From Tumebacillus flagellatus (lineage in GTDB: Bacteria; Bacillota; Bacilli; Tumebacillales; Tumebacillaceae): DNA of 58,247 nucleotides. Shown piece after piece: positions 16,606 to 25,737 of the stretch (positions are counted from its first letter, which is position 1; each line of letters opens with the position of its first letter). Location: the NCBI RefSeq assembly GCF_000714935.1, contig NZ_JMIR01000029.1:1-58247 (forward strand), written 5' to 3'. Position numbers and translations under genes: made by a program. Below the pieces are notes generated by a model, which was given only the letters and a program-made list of their open reading frames with translations, was not told the DNA's origin and made no database searches.

Positions 16606-19362
16606 TTACTTCTTGCGCTTTTTTTCGAGGAGTTTGGAGATCGTGTCCGGGTTGGATGCGGGCTGCGCGGGCTCGGCTGCGGGTTTTTCCACCGCAGAGG
16701 TTGGAGTTGGCGCAGGCGCAGAATGGGACACCGTCTTCGGAGGCGGGGCGGTTGTTTCGGCGCGCACGGGCTTTCGCGGCAAGCTGCTTGTTTTTTTCTC
16801 AGATGCAGTTGCCGGTTGCACGTTGCGTCGGCGCAAACGCAGGTTCAAACTCACACGGCGTAACGCAATGTCAAACGGCCAAAGCAGCGCGGCAAGCCAC
16901 ATAAGCGTCAACGAGAGGTCGCGGCGCTGCCAGTTCGGCGGGAGGTTGTCCCGGAACACGTCCTCGGGCGCGTCCAAGACTTCTCCTCCCCCCGCTACGG
17001 CGATTCGTTGGAGGGTGTCGGTTCCGTTCTTCGGCAGGCTGTACTCGGGTGAATACGGGACGGAAACGCCCGTGGTTTGGCTGTGCAACACCTGCGAGCC
17101 CCCTTGCTCGTTGACCGTCACCATGTACGTCCCCGGCGATGCGGCGGAGAAGGAACTTCCATACTTCCCCGGCGCTTGCAGCGTCAACGGCACGTCTTGC
17201 TCCGTCAAGTCCGGGCCGATCACTTTAGCGGCCAACGAAGCACCGCTGGCGAGCGGCTGTTTCATCTGCACTTCGATCTGCCCCGAAGCGCCTGAAATTC
17301 CTGTGTGCACATCGAGGTCTCCCGCTTGATATTGCGGCAACAACCACGTCAGCAGTTGGTTCCAAAACGCGCTGGAACCGTCCCAATCCGCCCACTGGTT
17401 CGCCCAAACGCCTCGGGCGTCCGACGTCCACGCCACCGCCCGACCGAGGCCGTATTGCCAGCGGACGAGCAACGGCTCACCTGCAGGATTTGCCAACACG
17501 GTGTTGGCGGTTTCCTTCGCCGTCGTCGCGACGTGCGCGTTGATCGACGGCAACCCCTGCGCAAACAGCGGCGCGAGTTCTCCCGCATCGCCCACGGCAG
17601 GCGTGAACGGCTGGTCTTGGATGTACGTCTTGCCCGCCATCGCGGTTTCTTTCGAGAAGATCATCGGGACATTCTGCGAATCGGTCGTCGAGTAAAAACG
17701 CCCCTTTGCCTTCTCCGCCAACGACTTCAACAAATTCTGGTCGGCGTCTTGGCCCACGGCGACGGTCGACATCGTGATGTGGTTGTCGTTCATCAGCCCC
17801 GTCAACGCGTCATAACCTCCGTTCGGCGATTGTCCGTCGGTCAGCAAGATGATGTGCTTGCGCTTGGCTTGCACGTTGCGCAATGCATCGAGGGCGGAGG
17901 CCAGCGCCGGGTAGATCTCGGTGCCGCCCGACGCTTGGATCATCGAAACTTTGTCTTGGATGCCCTTCACGTCGTCCACATGCGTCGGCTGCACCACCCA
18001 AAAAGGCGCGCTGTCAAACGCCAGCACGCCCAGCGTATCTTGCGGCGTGAGCATCTGTGCGGCACGGCGGGCCGCTTCCTTGGCGAGTTCCATCTTCTGC
18101 CCCGACATCGAGCCGGAATGGTCGATGACGAGCACGAGGCCGAGCGAGGGAATTTCCTTTTGACTGCGGATGTCCATGTAGACGGGCAGGGCTTTTTCCA
18201 CCGGCGAGCCGAAGTAGCCGCCCAAACCGAATGAATCGTCGCCTCCCGTCATCATCAGCCCGACGCCGAAATCGCGGACGGCGATCTCCAACTGCTGTTG
18301 GACGCGCTCCGGGAGATCGGTGCCGGAGACGTTGGCCAGCACGACGGCGGCGTAGCGGCGAATGTCTTCGAGCGTGTCCGGAGCGCTCGTGCCCGGCCGG
18401 ACTACATACGGCAGACCGGACGCTTGCAAAGCGGACGAAAGCCACTTGGCGTCGCCCGGCTTGCCTTCCAAGATCAACACCGACGGTCGCCCCGCCACTT
18501 CGCCGAATCCGTACGCGGTGTTGTTCGCCGAGATCGTGTCGTCCGGAGATTGCACTTCCACTTTGTAGCGGTGGAAGCCAGGTTGCTCGCTTTGGAGCGG
18601 GAGCGAGAATTGATTTTCTCCTTTTTGCAACGAGACGGTCTGCGTGGAAATCGGGCGGTTGTCTTCGTAGACGCGCAGTTCGGCGGTCGTCTCGACGGTG
18701 CTCTCCAGCGTGGTTTTGAGCGAGAACGTTTCGCCTTGGTAGAGCATCGACGGCGTCGAAGCGGAGCGGACGAGGACTTCGCGGCCGACTTCCCGTTTCA
18801 GCGGGGCGACGTCGACGCGCACTCCTCGCCGGTTCAAAAACGCCGCTTCAGCCGCCGCGTCGCCGGCGTTTTGCTCGCCGTCCGACAGCAAGACGACGCG
18901 CGGTCGGTATCCCGGCTGAATCAATCCTTCCGCGAGGCGCAACCCCGACGCGAGGTTCGTGTAGTTCGGGTTCGGGACACCGCTCAACTCCAAGTTCGAG
19001 CGCACTTGCTCCGTGAACGGGTACTCTACGGCGGGGCGCTCGCCCACGCCGAGCACCGCATAGCCGTCATCCGGCTTCTTGCTCTCCACCGCGTTTCGCA
19101 AAAACGAAACGGCTTCCTTGGGCGAGTCGATCGACTTGGACTCGTCGATCACAAAAACGACGCCTTGCCGCGTCACCGGTGCCGAGAACGCCGTTCCCGC
19201 GACGGCGAGGGTGAGCAAGAGAAACAGCAGGGAGCGCAGCACGGCGACCGCTCGTTTGCGGGCTCCGTGCAAGCGGCGTTCGTCGCGGGTCCAGCGATAG
19301 ACCGCATACGCCGCCGGGAGCAACACGAGGAGCACCCACGGGTGCAGGACGCTAAATCCCAC
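16606..19362 (-). CDS. VWA-domain membrane protein with glutamine-amidotransferase-like core
   Basis: About 918 aa. Two N-terminal helices (VLHPWVLLVLLPAAYAVY, VAVLRSLLFLLLTLAVAGTAF) precede a first VWA domain (FVIDESKSIDS), a beta domain, a ThuA/GATase-like segment (RPSVLILEGKPGDAKWLSSAL...YAAVVLANVSG...GGDDSFGLGGYFGSPVEKALPV) and a second, intact MIDAS VWA (LVLVIDHSGSMSGQK...LLTDGQSPNGG). One more helix (LTLMWLAALLWPFDIAL) and a Pro/Ala/Lys-rich cytoplasmic tail complete it. Start GTG 19362 is preferred: GGGGGTG lies seven bases upstream and it overlaps the previous gene's end by 11 bp, while ATG 19386 lacks a site. It is the last gene of the operon. MoxR partners of this kind are thought to remodel VWA proteins; the target is unknown. 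Confidence 0.85.
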   Translation of the reverse strand: MGFSVLHPWVLLVLLPAAYAVYRWTRDERRLHGARKRAVAVLRSLLFLLLTLAVAGTAFSAPVTRQGVVFVIDESKSIDSPKEAVSFLRNAVESKKPDDGYAVLGVGERPAVEYPFTEQVRSNLELSGVPNPNYTNLASGLRLAEGLIQPGYRPRVVLLSDGEQNAGDAAAEAAFLNRRGVRVDVAPLKREVGREVLVRSASTPSMLYQGETFSLKTTLESTVETTAELRVYEDNRPISTQTVSLQKGENQFSLPLQSEQPGFHRYKVEVQSPDDTISANNTAYGFGEVAGRPSVLILEGKPGDAKWLSSALQASGLPYVVRPGTSAPDTLEDIRRYAAVVLANVSGTDLPERVQQQLEIAVRDFGVGLMMTGGDDSFGLGGYFGSPVEKALPVYMDIRSQKEIPSLGLVLVIDHSGSMSGQKMELAKEAARRAAQMLTPQDTLGVLAFDSAPFWVVQPTHVDDVKGIQDKVSMIQASGGTEIYPALASALDALRNVQAKRKHIILLTDGQSPNGGYDALTGLMNDNHITMSTVAVGQDADQNLLKSLAEKAKGRFYSTTDSQNVPMIFSKETAMAGKTYIQDQPFTPAVGDAGELAPLFAQGLPSINAHVATTAKETANTVLANPAGEPLLVRWQYGLGRAVAWTSDARGVWANQWADWDGSSAFWNQLLTWLLPQYQAGDLDVHTGISGASGQIEVQMKQPLASGASLAAKVIGPDLTEQDVPLTLQAPGKYGSSFSAASPGTYMVTVNEQGGSQVLHSQTTGVSVPYSPEYSLPKNGTDTLQRIAVAGGGEVLDAPEDVFRDNLPPNWQRRDLSLTLMWLAALLWPFDIALRRVSLNLRLRRRNVQPATASEKKTSSLPRKPVRAETTAPPPKTVSHSAPAPTPTSAVEKPAAEPAQPASNPDTISKLLEKKRKK

Positions 19363-21205
19363 GTTTGTACACCCCCCATTCAACAAACAGCAACAGCAAG
19401 ATCAGCGCGGCGAGCCAACGCCAGATTTCCAACCCGGGAATAGATGCGGAAGCGGTCGCGTGCGGGTCGTTTTTTTCCGAAGCGGTGCCGCCGGGCAGGG
19501 TGACGGCGGTCGGCTGGATGCGCGATTCGCCGGGCGGCAGGCTGGCAGACAGAAGTTGCGAAGTCTTGCCGTCGTTGCTTTGGAAGCGGTAGAGTCCCGG
19601 CTCCGTCGGGTTGAACCCTTGTGAGATCAGGGCTTGCGTCACGTCGTACTCGGTTCCCGACGGGTCGGTGTAGCTCCAGCCCGTCTCCCGAATCGGCGGC
19701 AGAAGTCCGACGCGCGTGCCGACTTCCACAGTGCCGAGTCCCGCTCCCGTCGTCGGCAACAGGTAGTCTTGCAGATGCTTGACGAGGATCGGGAACGCGG
19801 GCAACAGCGGGAGATCCGATTGGTGCAAGTCAAACGGGAGCACCGCCGCGCTTCTGCCGTTTTGCTCGCCGGTGAGCAGCATCGGCGTGCCGCCGCTGGT
19901 AACGAGCGGTTGCAACCAGGACGCTCCCGTGAGCGGATGGAGCGCTTGCAAGTGCAAGTTGCTGAGGTCGACGTTTTGCAAAAGCGCCGCGTCAGGCGTC
20001 AGCACTTGCAAGTTCCCGGCTTGGACGGCGGCTCCGACGTTCAACAGCGGAGAGCCTTCGGGCGGGTTGAGCAACAGGACCGGGCCGGAGGGCCACTGTT
20101 TCGGCAACACTCCGTCGTATACGTAAAGCGCCGCGTCCGCCGGCGGTGCGTCAGGGTCGGTCCCGCGCTCCACGGTGAGGCGGCCGCCAAGACCGAGCGC
20201 TTTTTCCAGAAAGACGTTGGGTTGGTTTTCGGCGGTGACCAGCCATGCTTTGGCAGAGGAAGTTCCCTCCGGCAACACGACGCGTTGGTTGTCGGCGGCG
20301 AGCGCGTCGTCTCCGAGCAGTTTCACCGTGTAGAAATCGCTTGGCGCAAGGTCGTCCCACGACAGCGAGGCCTGTTCGTTCGGCTTCAGCGCGGCGCTTG
20401 CGACTTGCAAAACTTTGCCGTCCGCGCCTTGCACTTGCACGTCCACCGTGCTCGCTTCCCCGCTGACATTTTCGACCGTCGCCACCAGCGCCGTGCGCTC
20501 GCCGATTCGGATGGCGGCGGCTTGGCGGACGGCGAGGTTTTTTCCGTGCGGTTGCGGTTGGATCAGGTGCGGCGCGCTGCCGAAGTGCGGATAGAGTTTC
20601 GAATCGAGATCCCAATTGCCGTCGGAGTAGATGCGCACTTCGCTGTCGGGCTCTTGAACGGAAAGCGCCGCCGCGAGCGAGAGGGCGCTTTCGTAGTCGG
20701 CTTTGCTGTATTCTTGCTTGGCGTCGTCGAGCGCCCGCCGCAAATCCGCCGGGTCGTTGCCCGACGCCAGCACCCGCGCTTCCCGTCCCATCGAGATCAG
20801 CGTGAGCCGCTGGCTGGGCGCGAGATGGCTCAGAAGGTCGGAGATTTGGGTTTTGGCGTTCTCAAGCGCGGTTTCTTTGCCGTTTGCGCCGACGAGCGCC
20901 GCCATCGACGGCGAGAGGTCGAGGACGGCGATGGTGTGTGCCGCGCTCGGGCCGCCCGTTCCGGTGAGCGCGGGTCTTGCCAGCGTGAACGCAAGCATCG
21001 CCGCGAGCAGCAATTGCAAGAGCAGCAGCAAATTGCGACGGAGTTTTTGCCACGGGCGGTTCGCTTCCATCTCGCGGAGCAGTTTTTGCCAGAGCAAGAC
21101 GCTGGGGACGGTTTGGTTGACGTACGTTCGCTTCAGCAGATACAGAGCGAGGATCGCCGGGAGCGACAACAGCCAGAACAGCATGTACGGCGAGAGCAGT
21201 TTCAT
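19352..21205 (-). CDS. BatA/VWA-domain membrane protein
   Basis: 617 aa. The N-terminus MKLLSPYMLFWLLSLPAILALYLLKRTYVNQTVPSVLLW is the BatA (PF07584) signature. A second helix follows (LLLLLQLLLAAMLAFTLARP), then a VWA domain with HTIAVLDLSPSMAALVG, a CARDB-like beta region and a final helix (IWRWLAALILLLLFVEWGVYKRGI). The D-L-S-P-S metal-site motif keeps the three key residues. The start codon overlaps the stop of the DUF58 gene as ATGA, and its 3' end overlaps the next gene, so translation is coupled. With DUF58 and MoxR it forms the usual MoxR-VWA set of membrane-linked chaperone-like complexes. Confidence 0.88.
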   Translation of the reverse strand: MKLLSPYMLFWLLSLPAILALYLLKRTYVNQTVPSVLLWQKLLREMEANRPWQKLRRNLLLLLQLLLAAMLAFTLARPALTGTGGPSAAHTIAVLDLSPSMAALVGANGKETALENAKTQISDLLSHLAPSQRLTLISMGREARVLASGNDPADLRRALDDAKQEYSKADYESALSLAAALSVQEPDSEVRIYSDGNWDLDSKLYPHFGSAPHLIQPQPHGKNLAVRQAAAIRIGERTALVATVENVSGEASTVDVQVQGADGKVLQVASAALKPNEQASLSWDDLAPSDFYTVKLLGDDALAADNQRVVLPEGTSSAKAWLVTAENQPNVFLEKALGLGGRLTVERGTDPDAPPADAALYVYDGVLPKQWPSGPVLLLNPPEGSPLLNVGAAVQAGNLQVLTPDAALLQNVDLSNLHLQALHPLTGASWLQPLVTSGGTPMLLTGEQNGRSAAVLPFDLHQSDLPLLPAFPILVKHLQDYLLPTTGAGLGTVEVGTRVGLLPPIRETGWSYTDPSGTEYDVTQALISQGFNPTEPGLYRFQSNDGKTSQLLSASLPPGESRIQPTAVTLPGGTASEKNDPHATASASIPGLEIWRWLAALILLLLFVEWGVYKRGI

Positions 21206-22083
21206 CCCGACACCACCCCCGTAGGCAACAACCGCCGAAACACCGCGTCTTCCACGCTGTCGTTTGCCGAGAGCAAGACGTAATGCAGTCCCCGGCGGCG
21301 GCAGTGGTCTTGCAGGGTTGCCGTGTACTCGGCAACAGCACGCTTGTAAGATTGCACGACGTGCGGCGAGATCGAGACATCGCGTCCGATCCCCGTCTCC
21401 GAGTCGATCAGGTGCAGATCGCCCGCGAACGTCGGGTTGAGTTCCTCGGCGGAGAGGATTTGCACGACGACCACGGCGTGACGTGCGGCCTGCAATCGGC
21501 GCAGCGCGTCTTCGTACCCGTCGGCGAACAGGAAGTCGGAGAGCAGCACGACGATCCCCGGTTCTCGCGGAACCCCGCCCTGGACCAGCCACGAGAGCGA
21601 GCCTTTCTCTCCCGTCTCCCGTGCGTGGACGTTTTGCAACGAGTCAAAAAGTCGATACGCCGAAGCCTTGCCGCTCAAGCGCGGGGTGCGCCCCGTTACT
21701 TTTTTGGAAAAAAGAAGCGCTTCCACCCGGTCCTCTCCAGCCAGCGCGAGGTAGCCGAGCGCCGCCGCAAGTTGGCGGGCGAGTTGAAGTTTGCCGCCGA
21801 ACGCCATCGATTGCGAAATGTCCACGCAAAGGTACAACAGCGCATCCCGCTCGTCCATGAACCGTTTCAGAAAAAGCCGCTGCAACCGCGCATACGCCCG
21901 CCAATCCAGATGGCGCAAGTCGTCGCCCGGCATGTACGGGCGGTACTCGGCGAATTCGATGGACGACCCGAGTTGGCGCGTGCGACGGGAGCCGCCGCGC
22001 AGGGACGGCGTCTCCCGCGCTTGAAGGCGCAGGCGTTCCAAGCGGGCGAGCAGGGTCGGGCTCAACAACGCGTTGGAGCTCAT
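21202..22083 (-). CDS. DUF58 domain protein
   Basis: 293 aa with the hallmark IEFAEYRPYMPGDDLRHLDWRAYARLQRLFLKRF of DUF58 (PF01882). A VWA-like fold follows (LLYLCVDISQSMAFGGKLQLARQLAAALGYLAL, GIVVLLSDFLFADGYEDALRRL). It is soluble. DUF58 proteins nearly always accompany MoxR ATPases and BatA-like proteins, as here. ATGA overlaps join it to both neighbours, so the four genes are made in one translational chain. Confidence 0.9.
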   Translation of the reverse strand: MSSNALLSPTLLARLERLRLQARETPSLRGGSRRTRQLGSSIEFAEYRPYMPGDDLRHLDWRAYARLQRLFLKRFMDERDALLYLCVDISQSMAFGGKLQLARQLAAALGYLALAGEDRVEALLFSKKVTGRTPRLSGKASAYRLFDSLQNVHARETGEKGSLSWLVQGGVPREPGIVVLLSDFLFADGYEDALRRLQAARHAVVVVQILSAEELNPTFAGDLHLIDSETGIGRDVSISPHVVQSYKRAVAEYTATLQDHCRRRGLHYVLLSANDSVEDAVFRRLLPTGVVSG

Positions 22084-23057
22084 AGTCCCACGCTTCCCAA
22101 GAGATGCTCGATCAGGTGCTCGACGCGGTAGTTGTCGGCGGCGGCTTCGAAATTCAACCCGATGCGGTGGCGCAACGCCGGGAGTGCCACGGCGCGCAGG
22201 TCTTCCGGCGCGACGTTGAGGCGGCCGTGGAGGAAAGCGCGGGCTTTGGCGACTTTGACCATCGCTTGAGCGGCACGCGGGCCGGCTCCGTAGCGGACAT
22301 AGCGCCGCACTTCCTCGCTCGCCTGCGCGCTTTCCGGCTGGGAATGCAAGATCAGGTCGACCGCATTGCCGATCAACTCCGGCGTGATCAGCATCTCGCG
22401 CACCGTTGCTTGGATGGCGAGGATGTCGTCTGCGGAGAGCACCGCTTGGAGGTCGGATAGTGCGCGGCCCGTGGTGGATGAGACGATCTCCAGCAACTCG
22501 GAGCGCGACGGGAACGGCACGTGCAGTTTCAGCAGAAACCGGTCGAGTTGTGCTTCCGGGAGCGGGTACGTGCCTTCAAGCTCCAACGGATTCTGCGTCG
22601 CGAGAACAAAAAACGGACTCGGCAACCGTCGGGTCTCGCCGCCGACGGTGACGGACGCTTCCTGCATCGCTTCGAGCAGCGCCGATTGCGTTTTCGGCGT
22701 GGCGCGGTTGATTTCGTCGGCGAGCACGAGGTTGCCGTGGATCGGGCCCGGCTGGAAGACGAATTGCAGCCCGCGACCCGGTTCTTCGCGCAGGATTTCC
22801 GTGCCGACGATGTCGGCGGGCATGAGGTCGGGCGTAAATTGGATGCGCGAATACTGGAGGTCGAGGACGCTGGAAAGCGTGCGGACGAGGAGCGTTTTGC
22901 CCAAGCCCGGCACGCCTTCGAGGAGGGCGTGCCCTCCGGCGAGGATGCAGAGCAGAACGCCTTCGACGACGTCGTCCTGCCCGATGACGTGGTGAGCGAT
23001 CTCCTCGCGCACTTTGGAAATCCGCGTGCGGTACGCGGCAAGTTGTTCGTTGCTCAT
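22080..23057 (-). CDS. MoxR-family AAA+ ATPase
   Basis: 325 aa. Walker A GVPGLGKTLL, Walker B LVLADEINRATPKTQSALLEAMQE, sensor 1 FFVLATQNPLELEGTYPLPEAQLDRFLLKLHV and an arginine-rich C-terminal lid (YVRYGAGPRAAQAMVKVAKARAFLHGRLNVAPEDLRAVALPALRHRI) make the MoxR assignment secure. MoxR ATPases act as chaperone-like remodelers of VWA-protein complexes. It starts with GGAGGCC about ten bases before the ATG and overlaps DUF58 by ATGA. The upstream coiled-coil gene ends 53 bp away on the same strand. Confidence 0.95.
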   Translation of the reverse strand: MSNEQLAAYRTRISKVREEIAHHVIGQDDVVEGVLLCILAGGHALLEGVPGLGKTLLVRTLSSVLDLQYSRIQFTPDLMPADIVGTEILREEPGRGLQFVFQPGPIHGNLVLADEINRATPKTQSALLEAMQEASVTVGGETRRLPSPFFVLATQNPLELEGTYPLPEAQLDRFLLKLHVPFPSRSELLEIVSSTTGRALSDLQAVLSADDILAIQATVREMLITPELIGNAVDLILHSQPESAQASEEVRRYVRYGAGPRAAQAMVKVAKARAFLHGRLNVAPEDLRAVALPALRHRIGLNFEAAADNYRVEHLIEHLLGSVGL

Positions 23058-23110
23058 GCGGGGGCCTCCTTGAGTGAAATGGAGCTGTAAATGAAATGGA
23101 TGGGGCTCGG

Positions 23111-24850
23111 TCAGGGAGCGATGCCGGTGAAATATTCGCGGATCAGTTCTTGTTCGCTGAGCGGGAGGTTGTTGCGTTCGACGCTTTGGCGGGCGGTTTC
23201 TTCATATTGGCGGTAGACTTCTTGGTACGGGCGGGCGACGCCGGGGGTGACTTGGCCTTGGCCGTCGGTCAATTGGCTGTTTCCGCCGCCGGGAGAACCG
23301 CCCGTGTCGTAGCCGGTTTCGCCTGTGCCAAACGATCCGGCGGGAACCATGACGAGCGAGCGGTTGCCTTGGCCGGAACCGTATCCCGAGCCGCCGGAAC
23401 CGGAGCCCGTTCCGCCAGTGCCGGAACCGGAGCCTTGGCCTTGTCCGGAGCCTTGGCCTTGTCCGGAGCCTTGGCCGTTTCCAGAGCCTTGGCCGTTTCC
23501 AGAGCCCTGTCCGTTTCCGGAGCCCTGTCCGTTTCCAGAGCCCTGTCCGTTTCCGGAGCCTTGTCCTTGTCCAGAGCCTTGTCCGTTTCCGGAGCCTTGT
23601 CCTTGTCCAGAGCCCTTCCCGTTTCCAGAGCCTTGGCCGTTTCCAGAACTTTGCCCTTGTCCAGATGATCCGTCTCCGCCAGAAGAACTTTGCCCGCTCC
23701 CGTCGCCGTCTGAACTGGATGACGACCCGTCTGCCGTTGCATTCGGATCTGCCATCCCGCCCGCTTGGGCGAGAGCGCTTCCGACATGCCCGACAGTCCC
23801 GGCGGCGTTGTTGCCGTTTTGCATCATGTCGACGAGGTTGCCGAGTTCACTCTGCATCTTCGCGAGGTCGCCGCTCCGCATCGCCGTCGCCGCTTGGCTC
23901 AACGCTTGCTTCAAGGCGCTTTTCGCCTCCGCGCCCGCTTGAGCCAGCGCGTCTGCCAGTTGTTTTTTTTCCGCCTCGCTGAGACTGTTGAGTTGGTCTT
24001 TCAACTTTTGCATCGCTTCGGCGGTTTTTTTCGCATCGCCGCTCTTCAAGGCGTCTGCCAGCGCTTTCCCCGCCTCCGTTTTCGCCAATGCATCCGCCAA
24101 CGCTTTGCGGTCCGCTTCTTGCTTCGCGAGATCCGCTTGCACCGCTTTGAGCTTCGTCTCCGCTTTGGCGAGGGCGCGTTCGAGGTCTTCTTGTTTTTTG
24201 GCTTCGTGCAACTCCGCTTGCAGTTTTTGCAAAGCGTCGTCGAGCTTGGCTTTGTCTCGTTCGGAAAGCCCGGCTTTCTTCGCTTCTTCTGCCGCTTTCT
24301 TGGCGGCGTCGGCGATCTGTTCCGCTTTTTGGTGCACGGCGTAACGCTCGGCGGCGACGAGGTCGAGCGGGTTGTACACCCACAGCAACACAGCCGTCGT
24401 CAGCACCAGCGCCCCGATCCCCGACCACGTTCGGCGGGACACCTGCTGAAATCCGATCGGCACGATCTCGGCGATCTCGTCTTGCACCTGCAAGAGCTTC
24501 TCGATCGCCTCTTCCCGCTGCCACTTGGCAATCTGAGTATCCTCTCCCGCAAAGTGCAACGCGGTCGCGACCCGTCCTTCCAAGCCGCAGCGGTCAACTG
24601 CCGCCGCCGCTTGCTGCCAGGTCGGAGGCTTCACGAGCCCCCGGACGACGCCGCAAAGCAACCCCGCCCCGATCAACCCGAACGAAATTTCCACGTTGTA
24701 CAGGATCGGAAAAAAACGCGCGGCGGCGAGCAAGCCCGCCGCCGCGCCGATTCCGCCGAGAAGCCCCCGGCAGCCCGTGCCGAGCACGCGCTGCCCGAGC
24801 AGTCTTCGCCGCACGGGGGCAAGCCCCGTCAACAGTTCGCGCGGAATCAT
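23111..24850 (-). CDS. membrane protein with coiled coil and Gly-Ser-Gln repeat tail
   Basis: 579 aa, no named family. In order: two N-terminal hydrophobic helices (about 25-80), another near 145-165 (GIGALVLTTAVLLWVYNP), then a long Ala/Lys/Glu coiled coil (about 170-345: AEQIADAAKKAAEEAKK, LQKLQAELHEAKKQEDLERALAKAE), then about 14 tandem GQGSGN-type hexapeptides and a final domain (YQEVYRQYEETARQSVERNNLPLSEQELIREYFTGIAP). Its layout recalls the DUF4175-type proteins next to MoxR in other phyla (inference). The first ATG overlaps the permease gene by ATGA. The repeat tail is probably disordered. Confidence 0.75.
   Translation of the reverse strand: MIPRELLTGLAPVRRRLLGQRVLGTGCRGLLGGIGAAAGLLAAARFFPILYNVEISFGLIGAGLLCGVVRGLVKPPTWQQAAAAVDRCGLEGRVATALHFAGEDTQIAKWQREEAIEKLLQVQDEIAEIVPIGFQQVSRRTWSGIGALVLTTAVLLWVYNPLDLVAAERYAVHQKAEQIADAAKKAAEEAKKAGLSERDKAKLDDALQKLQAELHEAKKQEDLERALAKAETKLKAVQADLAKQEADRKALADALAKTEAGKALADALKSGDAKKTAEAMQKLKDQLNSLSEAEKKQLADALAQAGAEAKSALKQALSQAATAMRSGDLAKMQSELGNLVDMMQNGNNAAGTVGHVGSALAQAGGMADPNATADGSSSSSDGDGSGQSSSGGDGSSGQGQSSGNGQGSGNGKGSGQGQGSGNGQGSGQGQGSGNGQGSGNGQGSGNGQGSGNGQGSGNGQGSGQGQGSGQGQGSGSGTGGTGSGSGGSGYGSGQGNRSLVMVPAGSFGTGETGYDTGGSPGGGNSQLTDGQGQVTPGVARPYQEVYRQYEETARQSVERNNLPLSEQELIREYFTGIAP
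23428..23655 (-). repeat. in-frame 18-bp tandem repeats coding for GQGSGN
   Basis: Units of about 18 bp, with synonymous and Asn/Gln/Lys swaps, encode the Gly-Ser-Gln/Asn tail of the coiled-coil protein. The array stays in frame, which points to protein-level function or slippage expansion rather than a CRISPR or iteron array. Confidence 0.8.
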
Positions 24851-25737
24851 CGCGCTGCCTTGCGAAACAGCTTTTTCTTCACCGGAGAGACCATCCGCAC
24901 GCTGAAGAACAACAGCAACGCCGACACCGGAACGTACACCAACGCGTAATACAGCGTCGGCTGAATCGGAATCGCCTGCGCCGCCGAAGTCCCGTTGCTC
25001 TGCCCGAGCATCACGACGCTCGGCTCAAATACCGACACCAAGTTCATCACCGGATTGAGCGCCGCAAAATAGAAGATCTCCGGGAACCCGACATGCGACC
25101 CGTACGTGCGGTACTGGTACATACTGATGTACTCCGACAAAAACAACGTCAGGATCGCCGTGCCGCCGAGCAGGAACAGCGACAACCCGTAGGCAAGCAC
25201 CGTCGAAACGCCGGTGCGCTTAAACCACGCGGAACAAAACATTCCGAGCGAGCCGAACAGCAACATGGAGACGAGATACGTCACGAACACGCCGACCAAC
25301 TGCCCCGGCGAGATGCCGCCGTAGAGGAAGACGATTGCGTACACCGGCAGCGTCGCAAACACCAACAGCCCGATAAACGCCAGCGACGAGACCAATTTCG
25401 AGAGCACGATCTTGGTCGGCGAGAGGTGCGTCGTCAAGAGGATGTTCAGCGTCTGCCGCTCCCGTTCGCCGGAGATCGTCCCGGCGGTGAGACCCGGCGC
25501 GACAAACCCGATCAGAATCAGTTGGAGCACCGAGAGAATCAAAAACAGCTCTTTGCTCTCCCCAGGCCGGAAAAACACCTGATTGGAATAGCGCAAATAC
25601 ATATAGCCAAACGTGATGCCGCCGACGACCAGCAAGTAGATCGCCAAGAGCAGCGGCGTTTTGATCGTGCGCATCCGTCCCCGAAATTCCTTGACCAGCA
25701 CGGGGTTCATCACTTGAAATCCCAAGTACTTCTGCAT
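24847..25737 (-). CDS. ABC-2 transporter permease
   Basis: 296 aa, six hydrophobic segments, beginning MQKYLGFQVMNPVLVKEFRGRMRTIKTPLLLAIYLLVVGG, with the conserved GFVAPGLTAGTISGERERQTLNILLTTHLSPTKIVLSKLVSSL of ABC-2/NatB-type permeases. It is translated immediately after its ATPase (TGATG junction at 25737) and overlaps the coiled-coil gene. The substrate is unknown; such transporters in MoxR-VWA clusters are common in Bacillota. Confidence 0.9.
   Translation of the reverse strand: MQKYLGFQVMNPVLVKEFRGRMRTIKTPLLLAIYLLVVGGITFGYMYLRYSNQVFFRPGESKELFLILSVLQLILIGFVAPGLTAGTISGERERQTLNILLTTHLSPTKIVLSKLVSSLAFIGLLVFATLPVYAIVFLYGGISPGQLVGVFVTYLVSMLLFGSLGMFCSAWFKRTGVSTVLAYGLSLFLLGGTAILTLFLSEYISMYQYRTYGSHVGFPEIFYFAALNPVMNLVSVFEPSVVMLGQSNGTSAAQAIPIQPTLYYALVYVPVSALLLFFSVRMVSPVKKKLFRKAAR

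Noticed and set aside
19634-21283. 549-codon plus-strand frame opposite the BatA-like gene
   Set aside because: Composition is dominated by Arg and Gln, no start signal, and it is antisense to well-supported coupled genes.
23428-23655. Regular short repeats considered as CRISPR or iterons
   Set aside because: There are no spacers of unique sequence; the 18-bp units stay in frame and encode a Gly-Ser-Gln tail.
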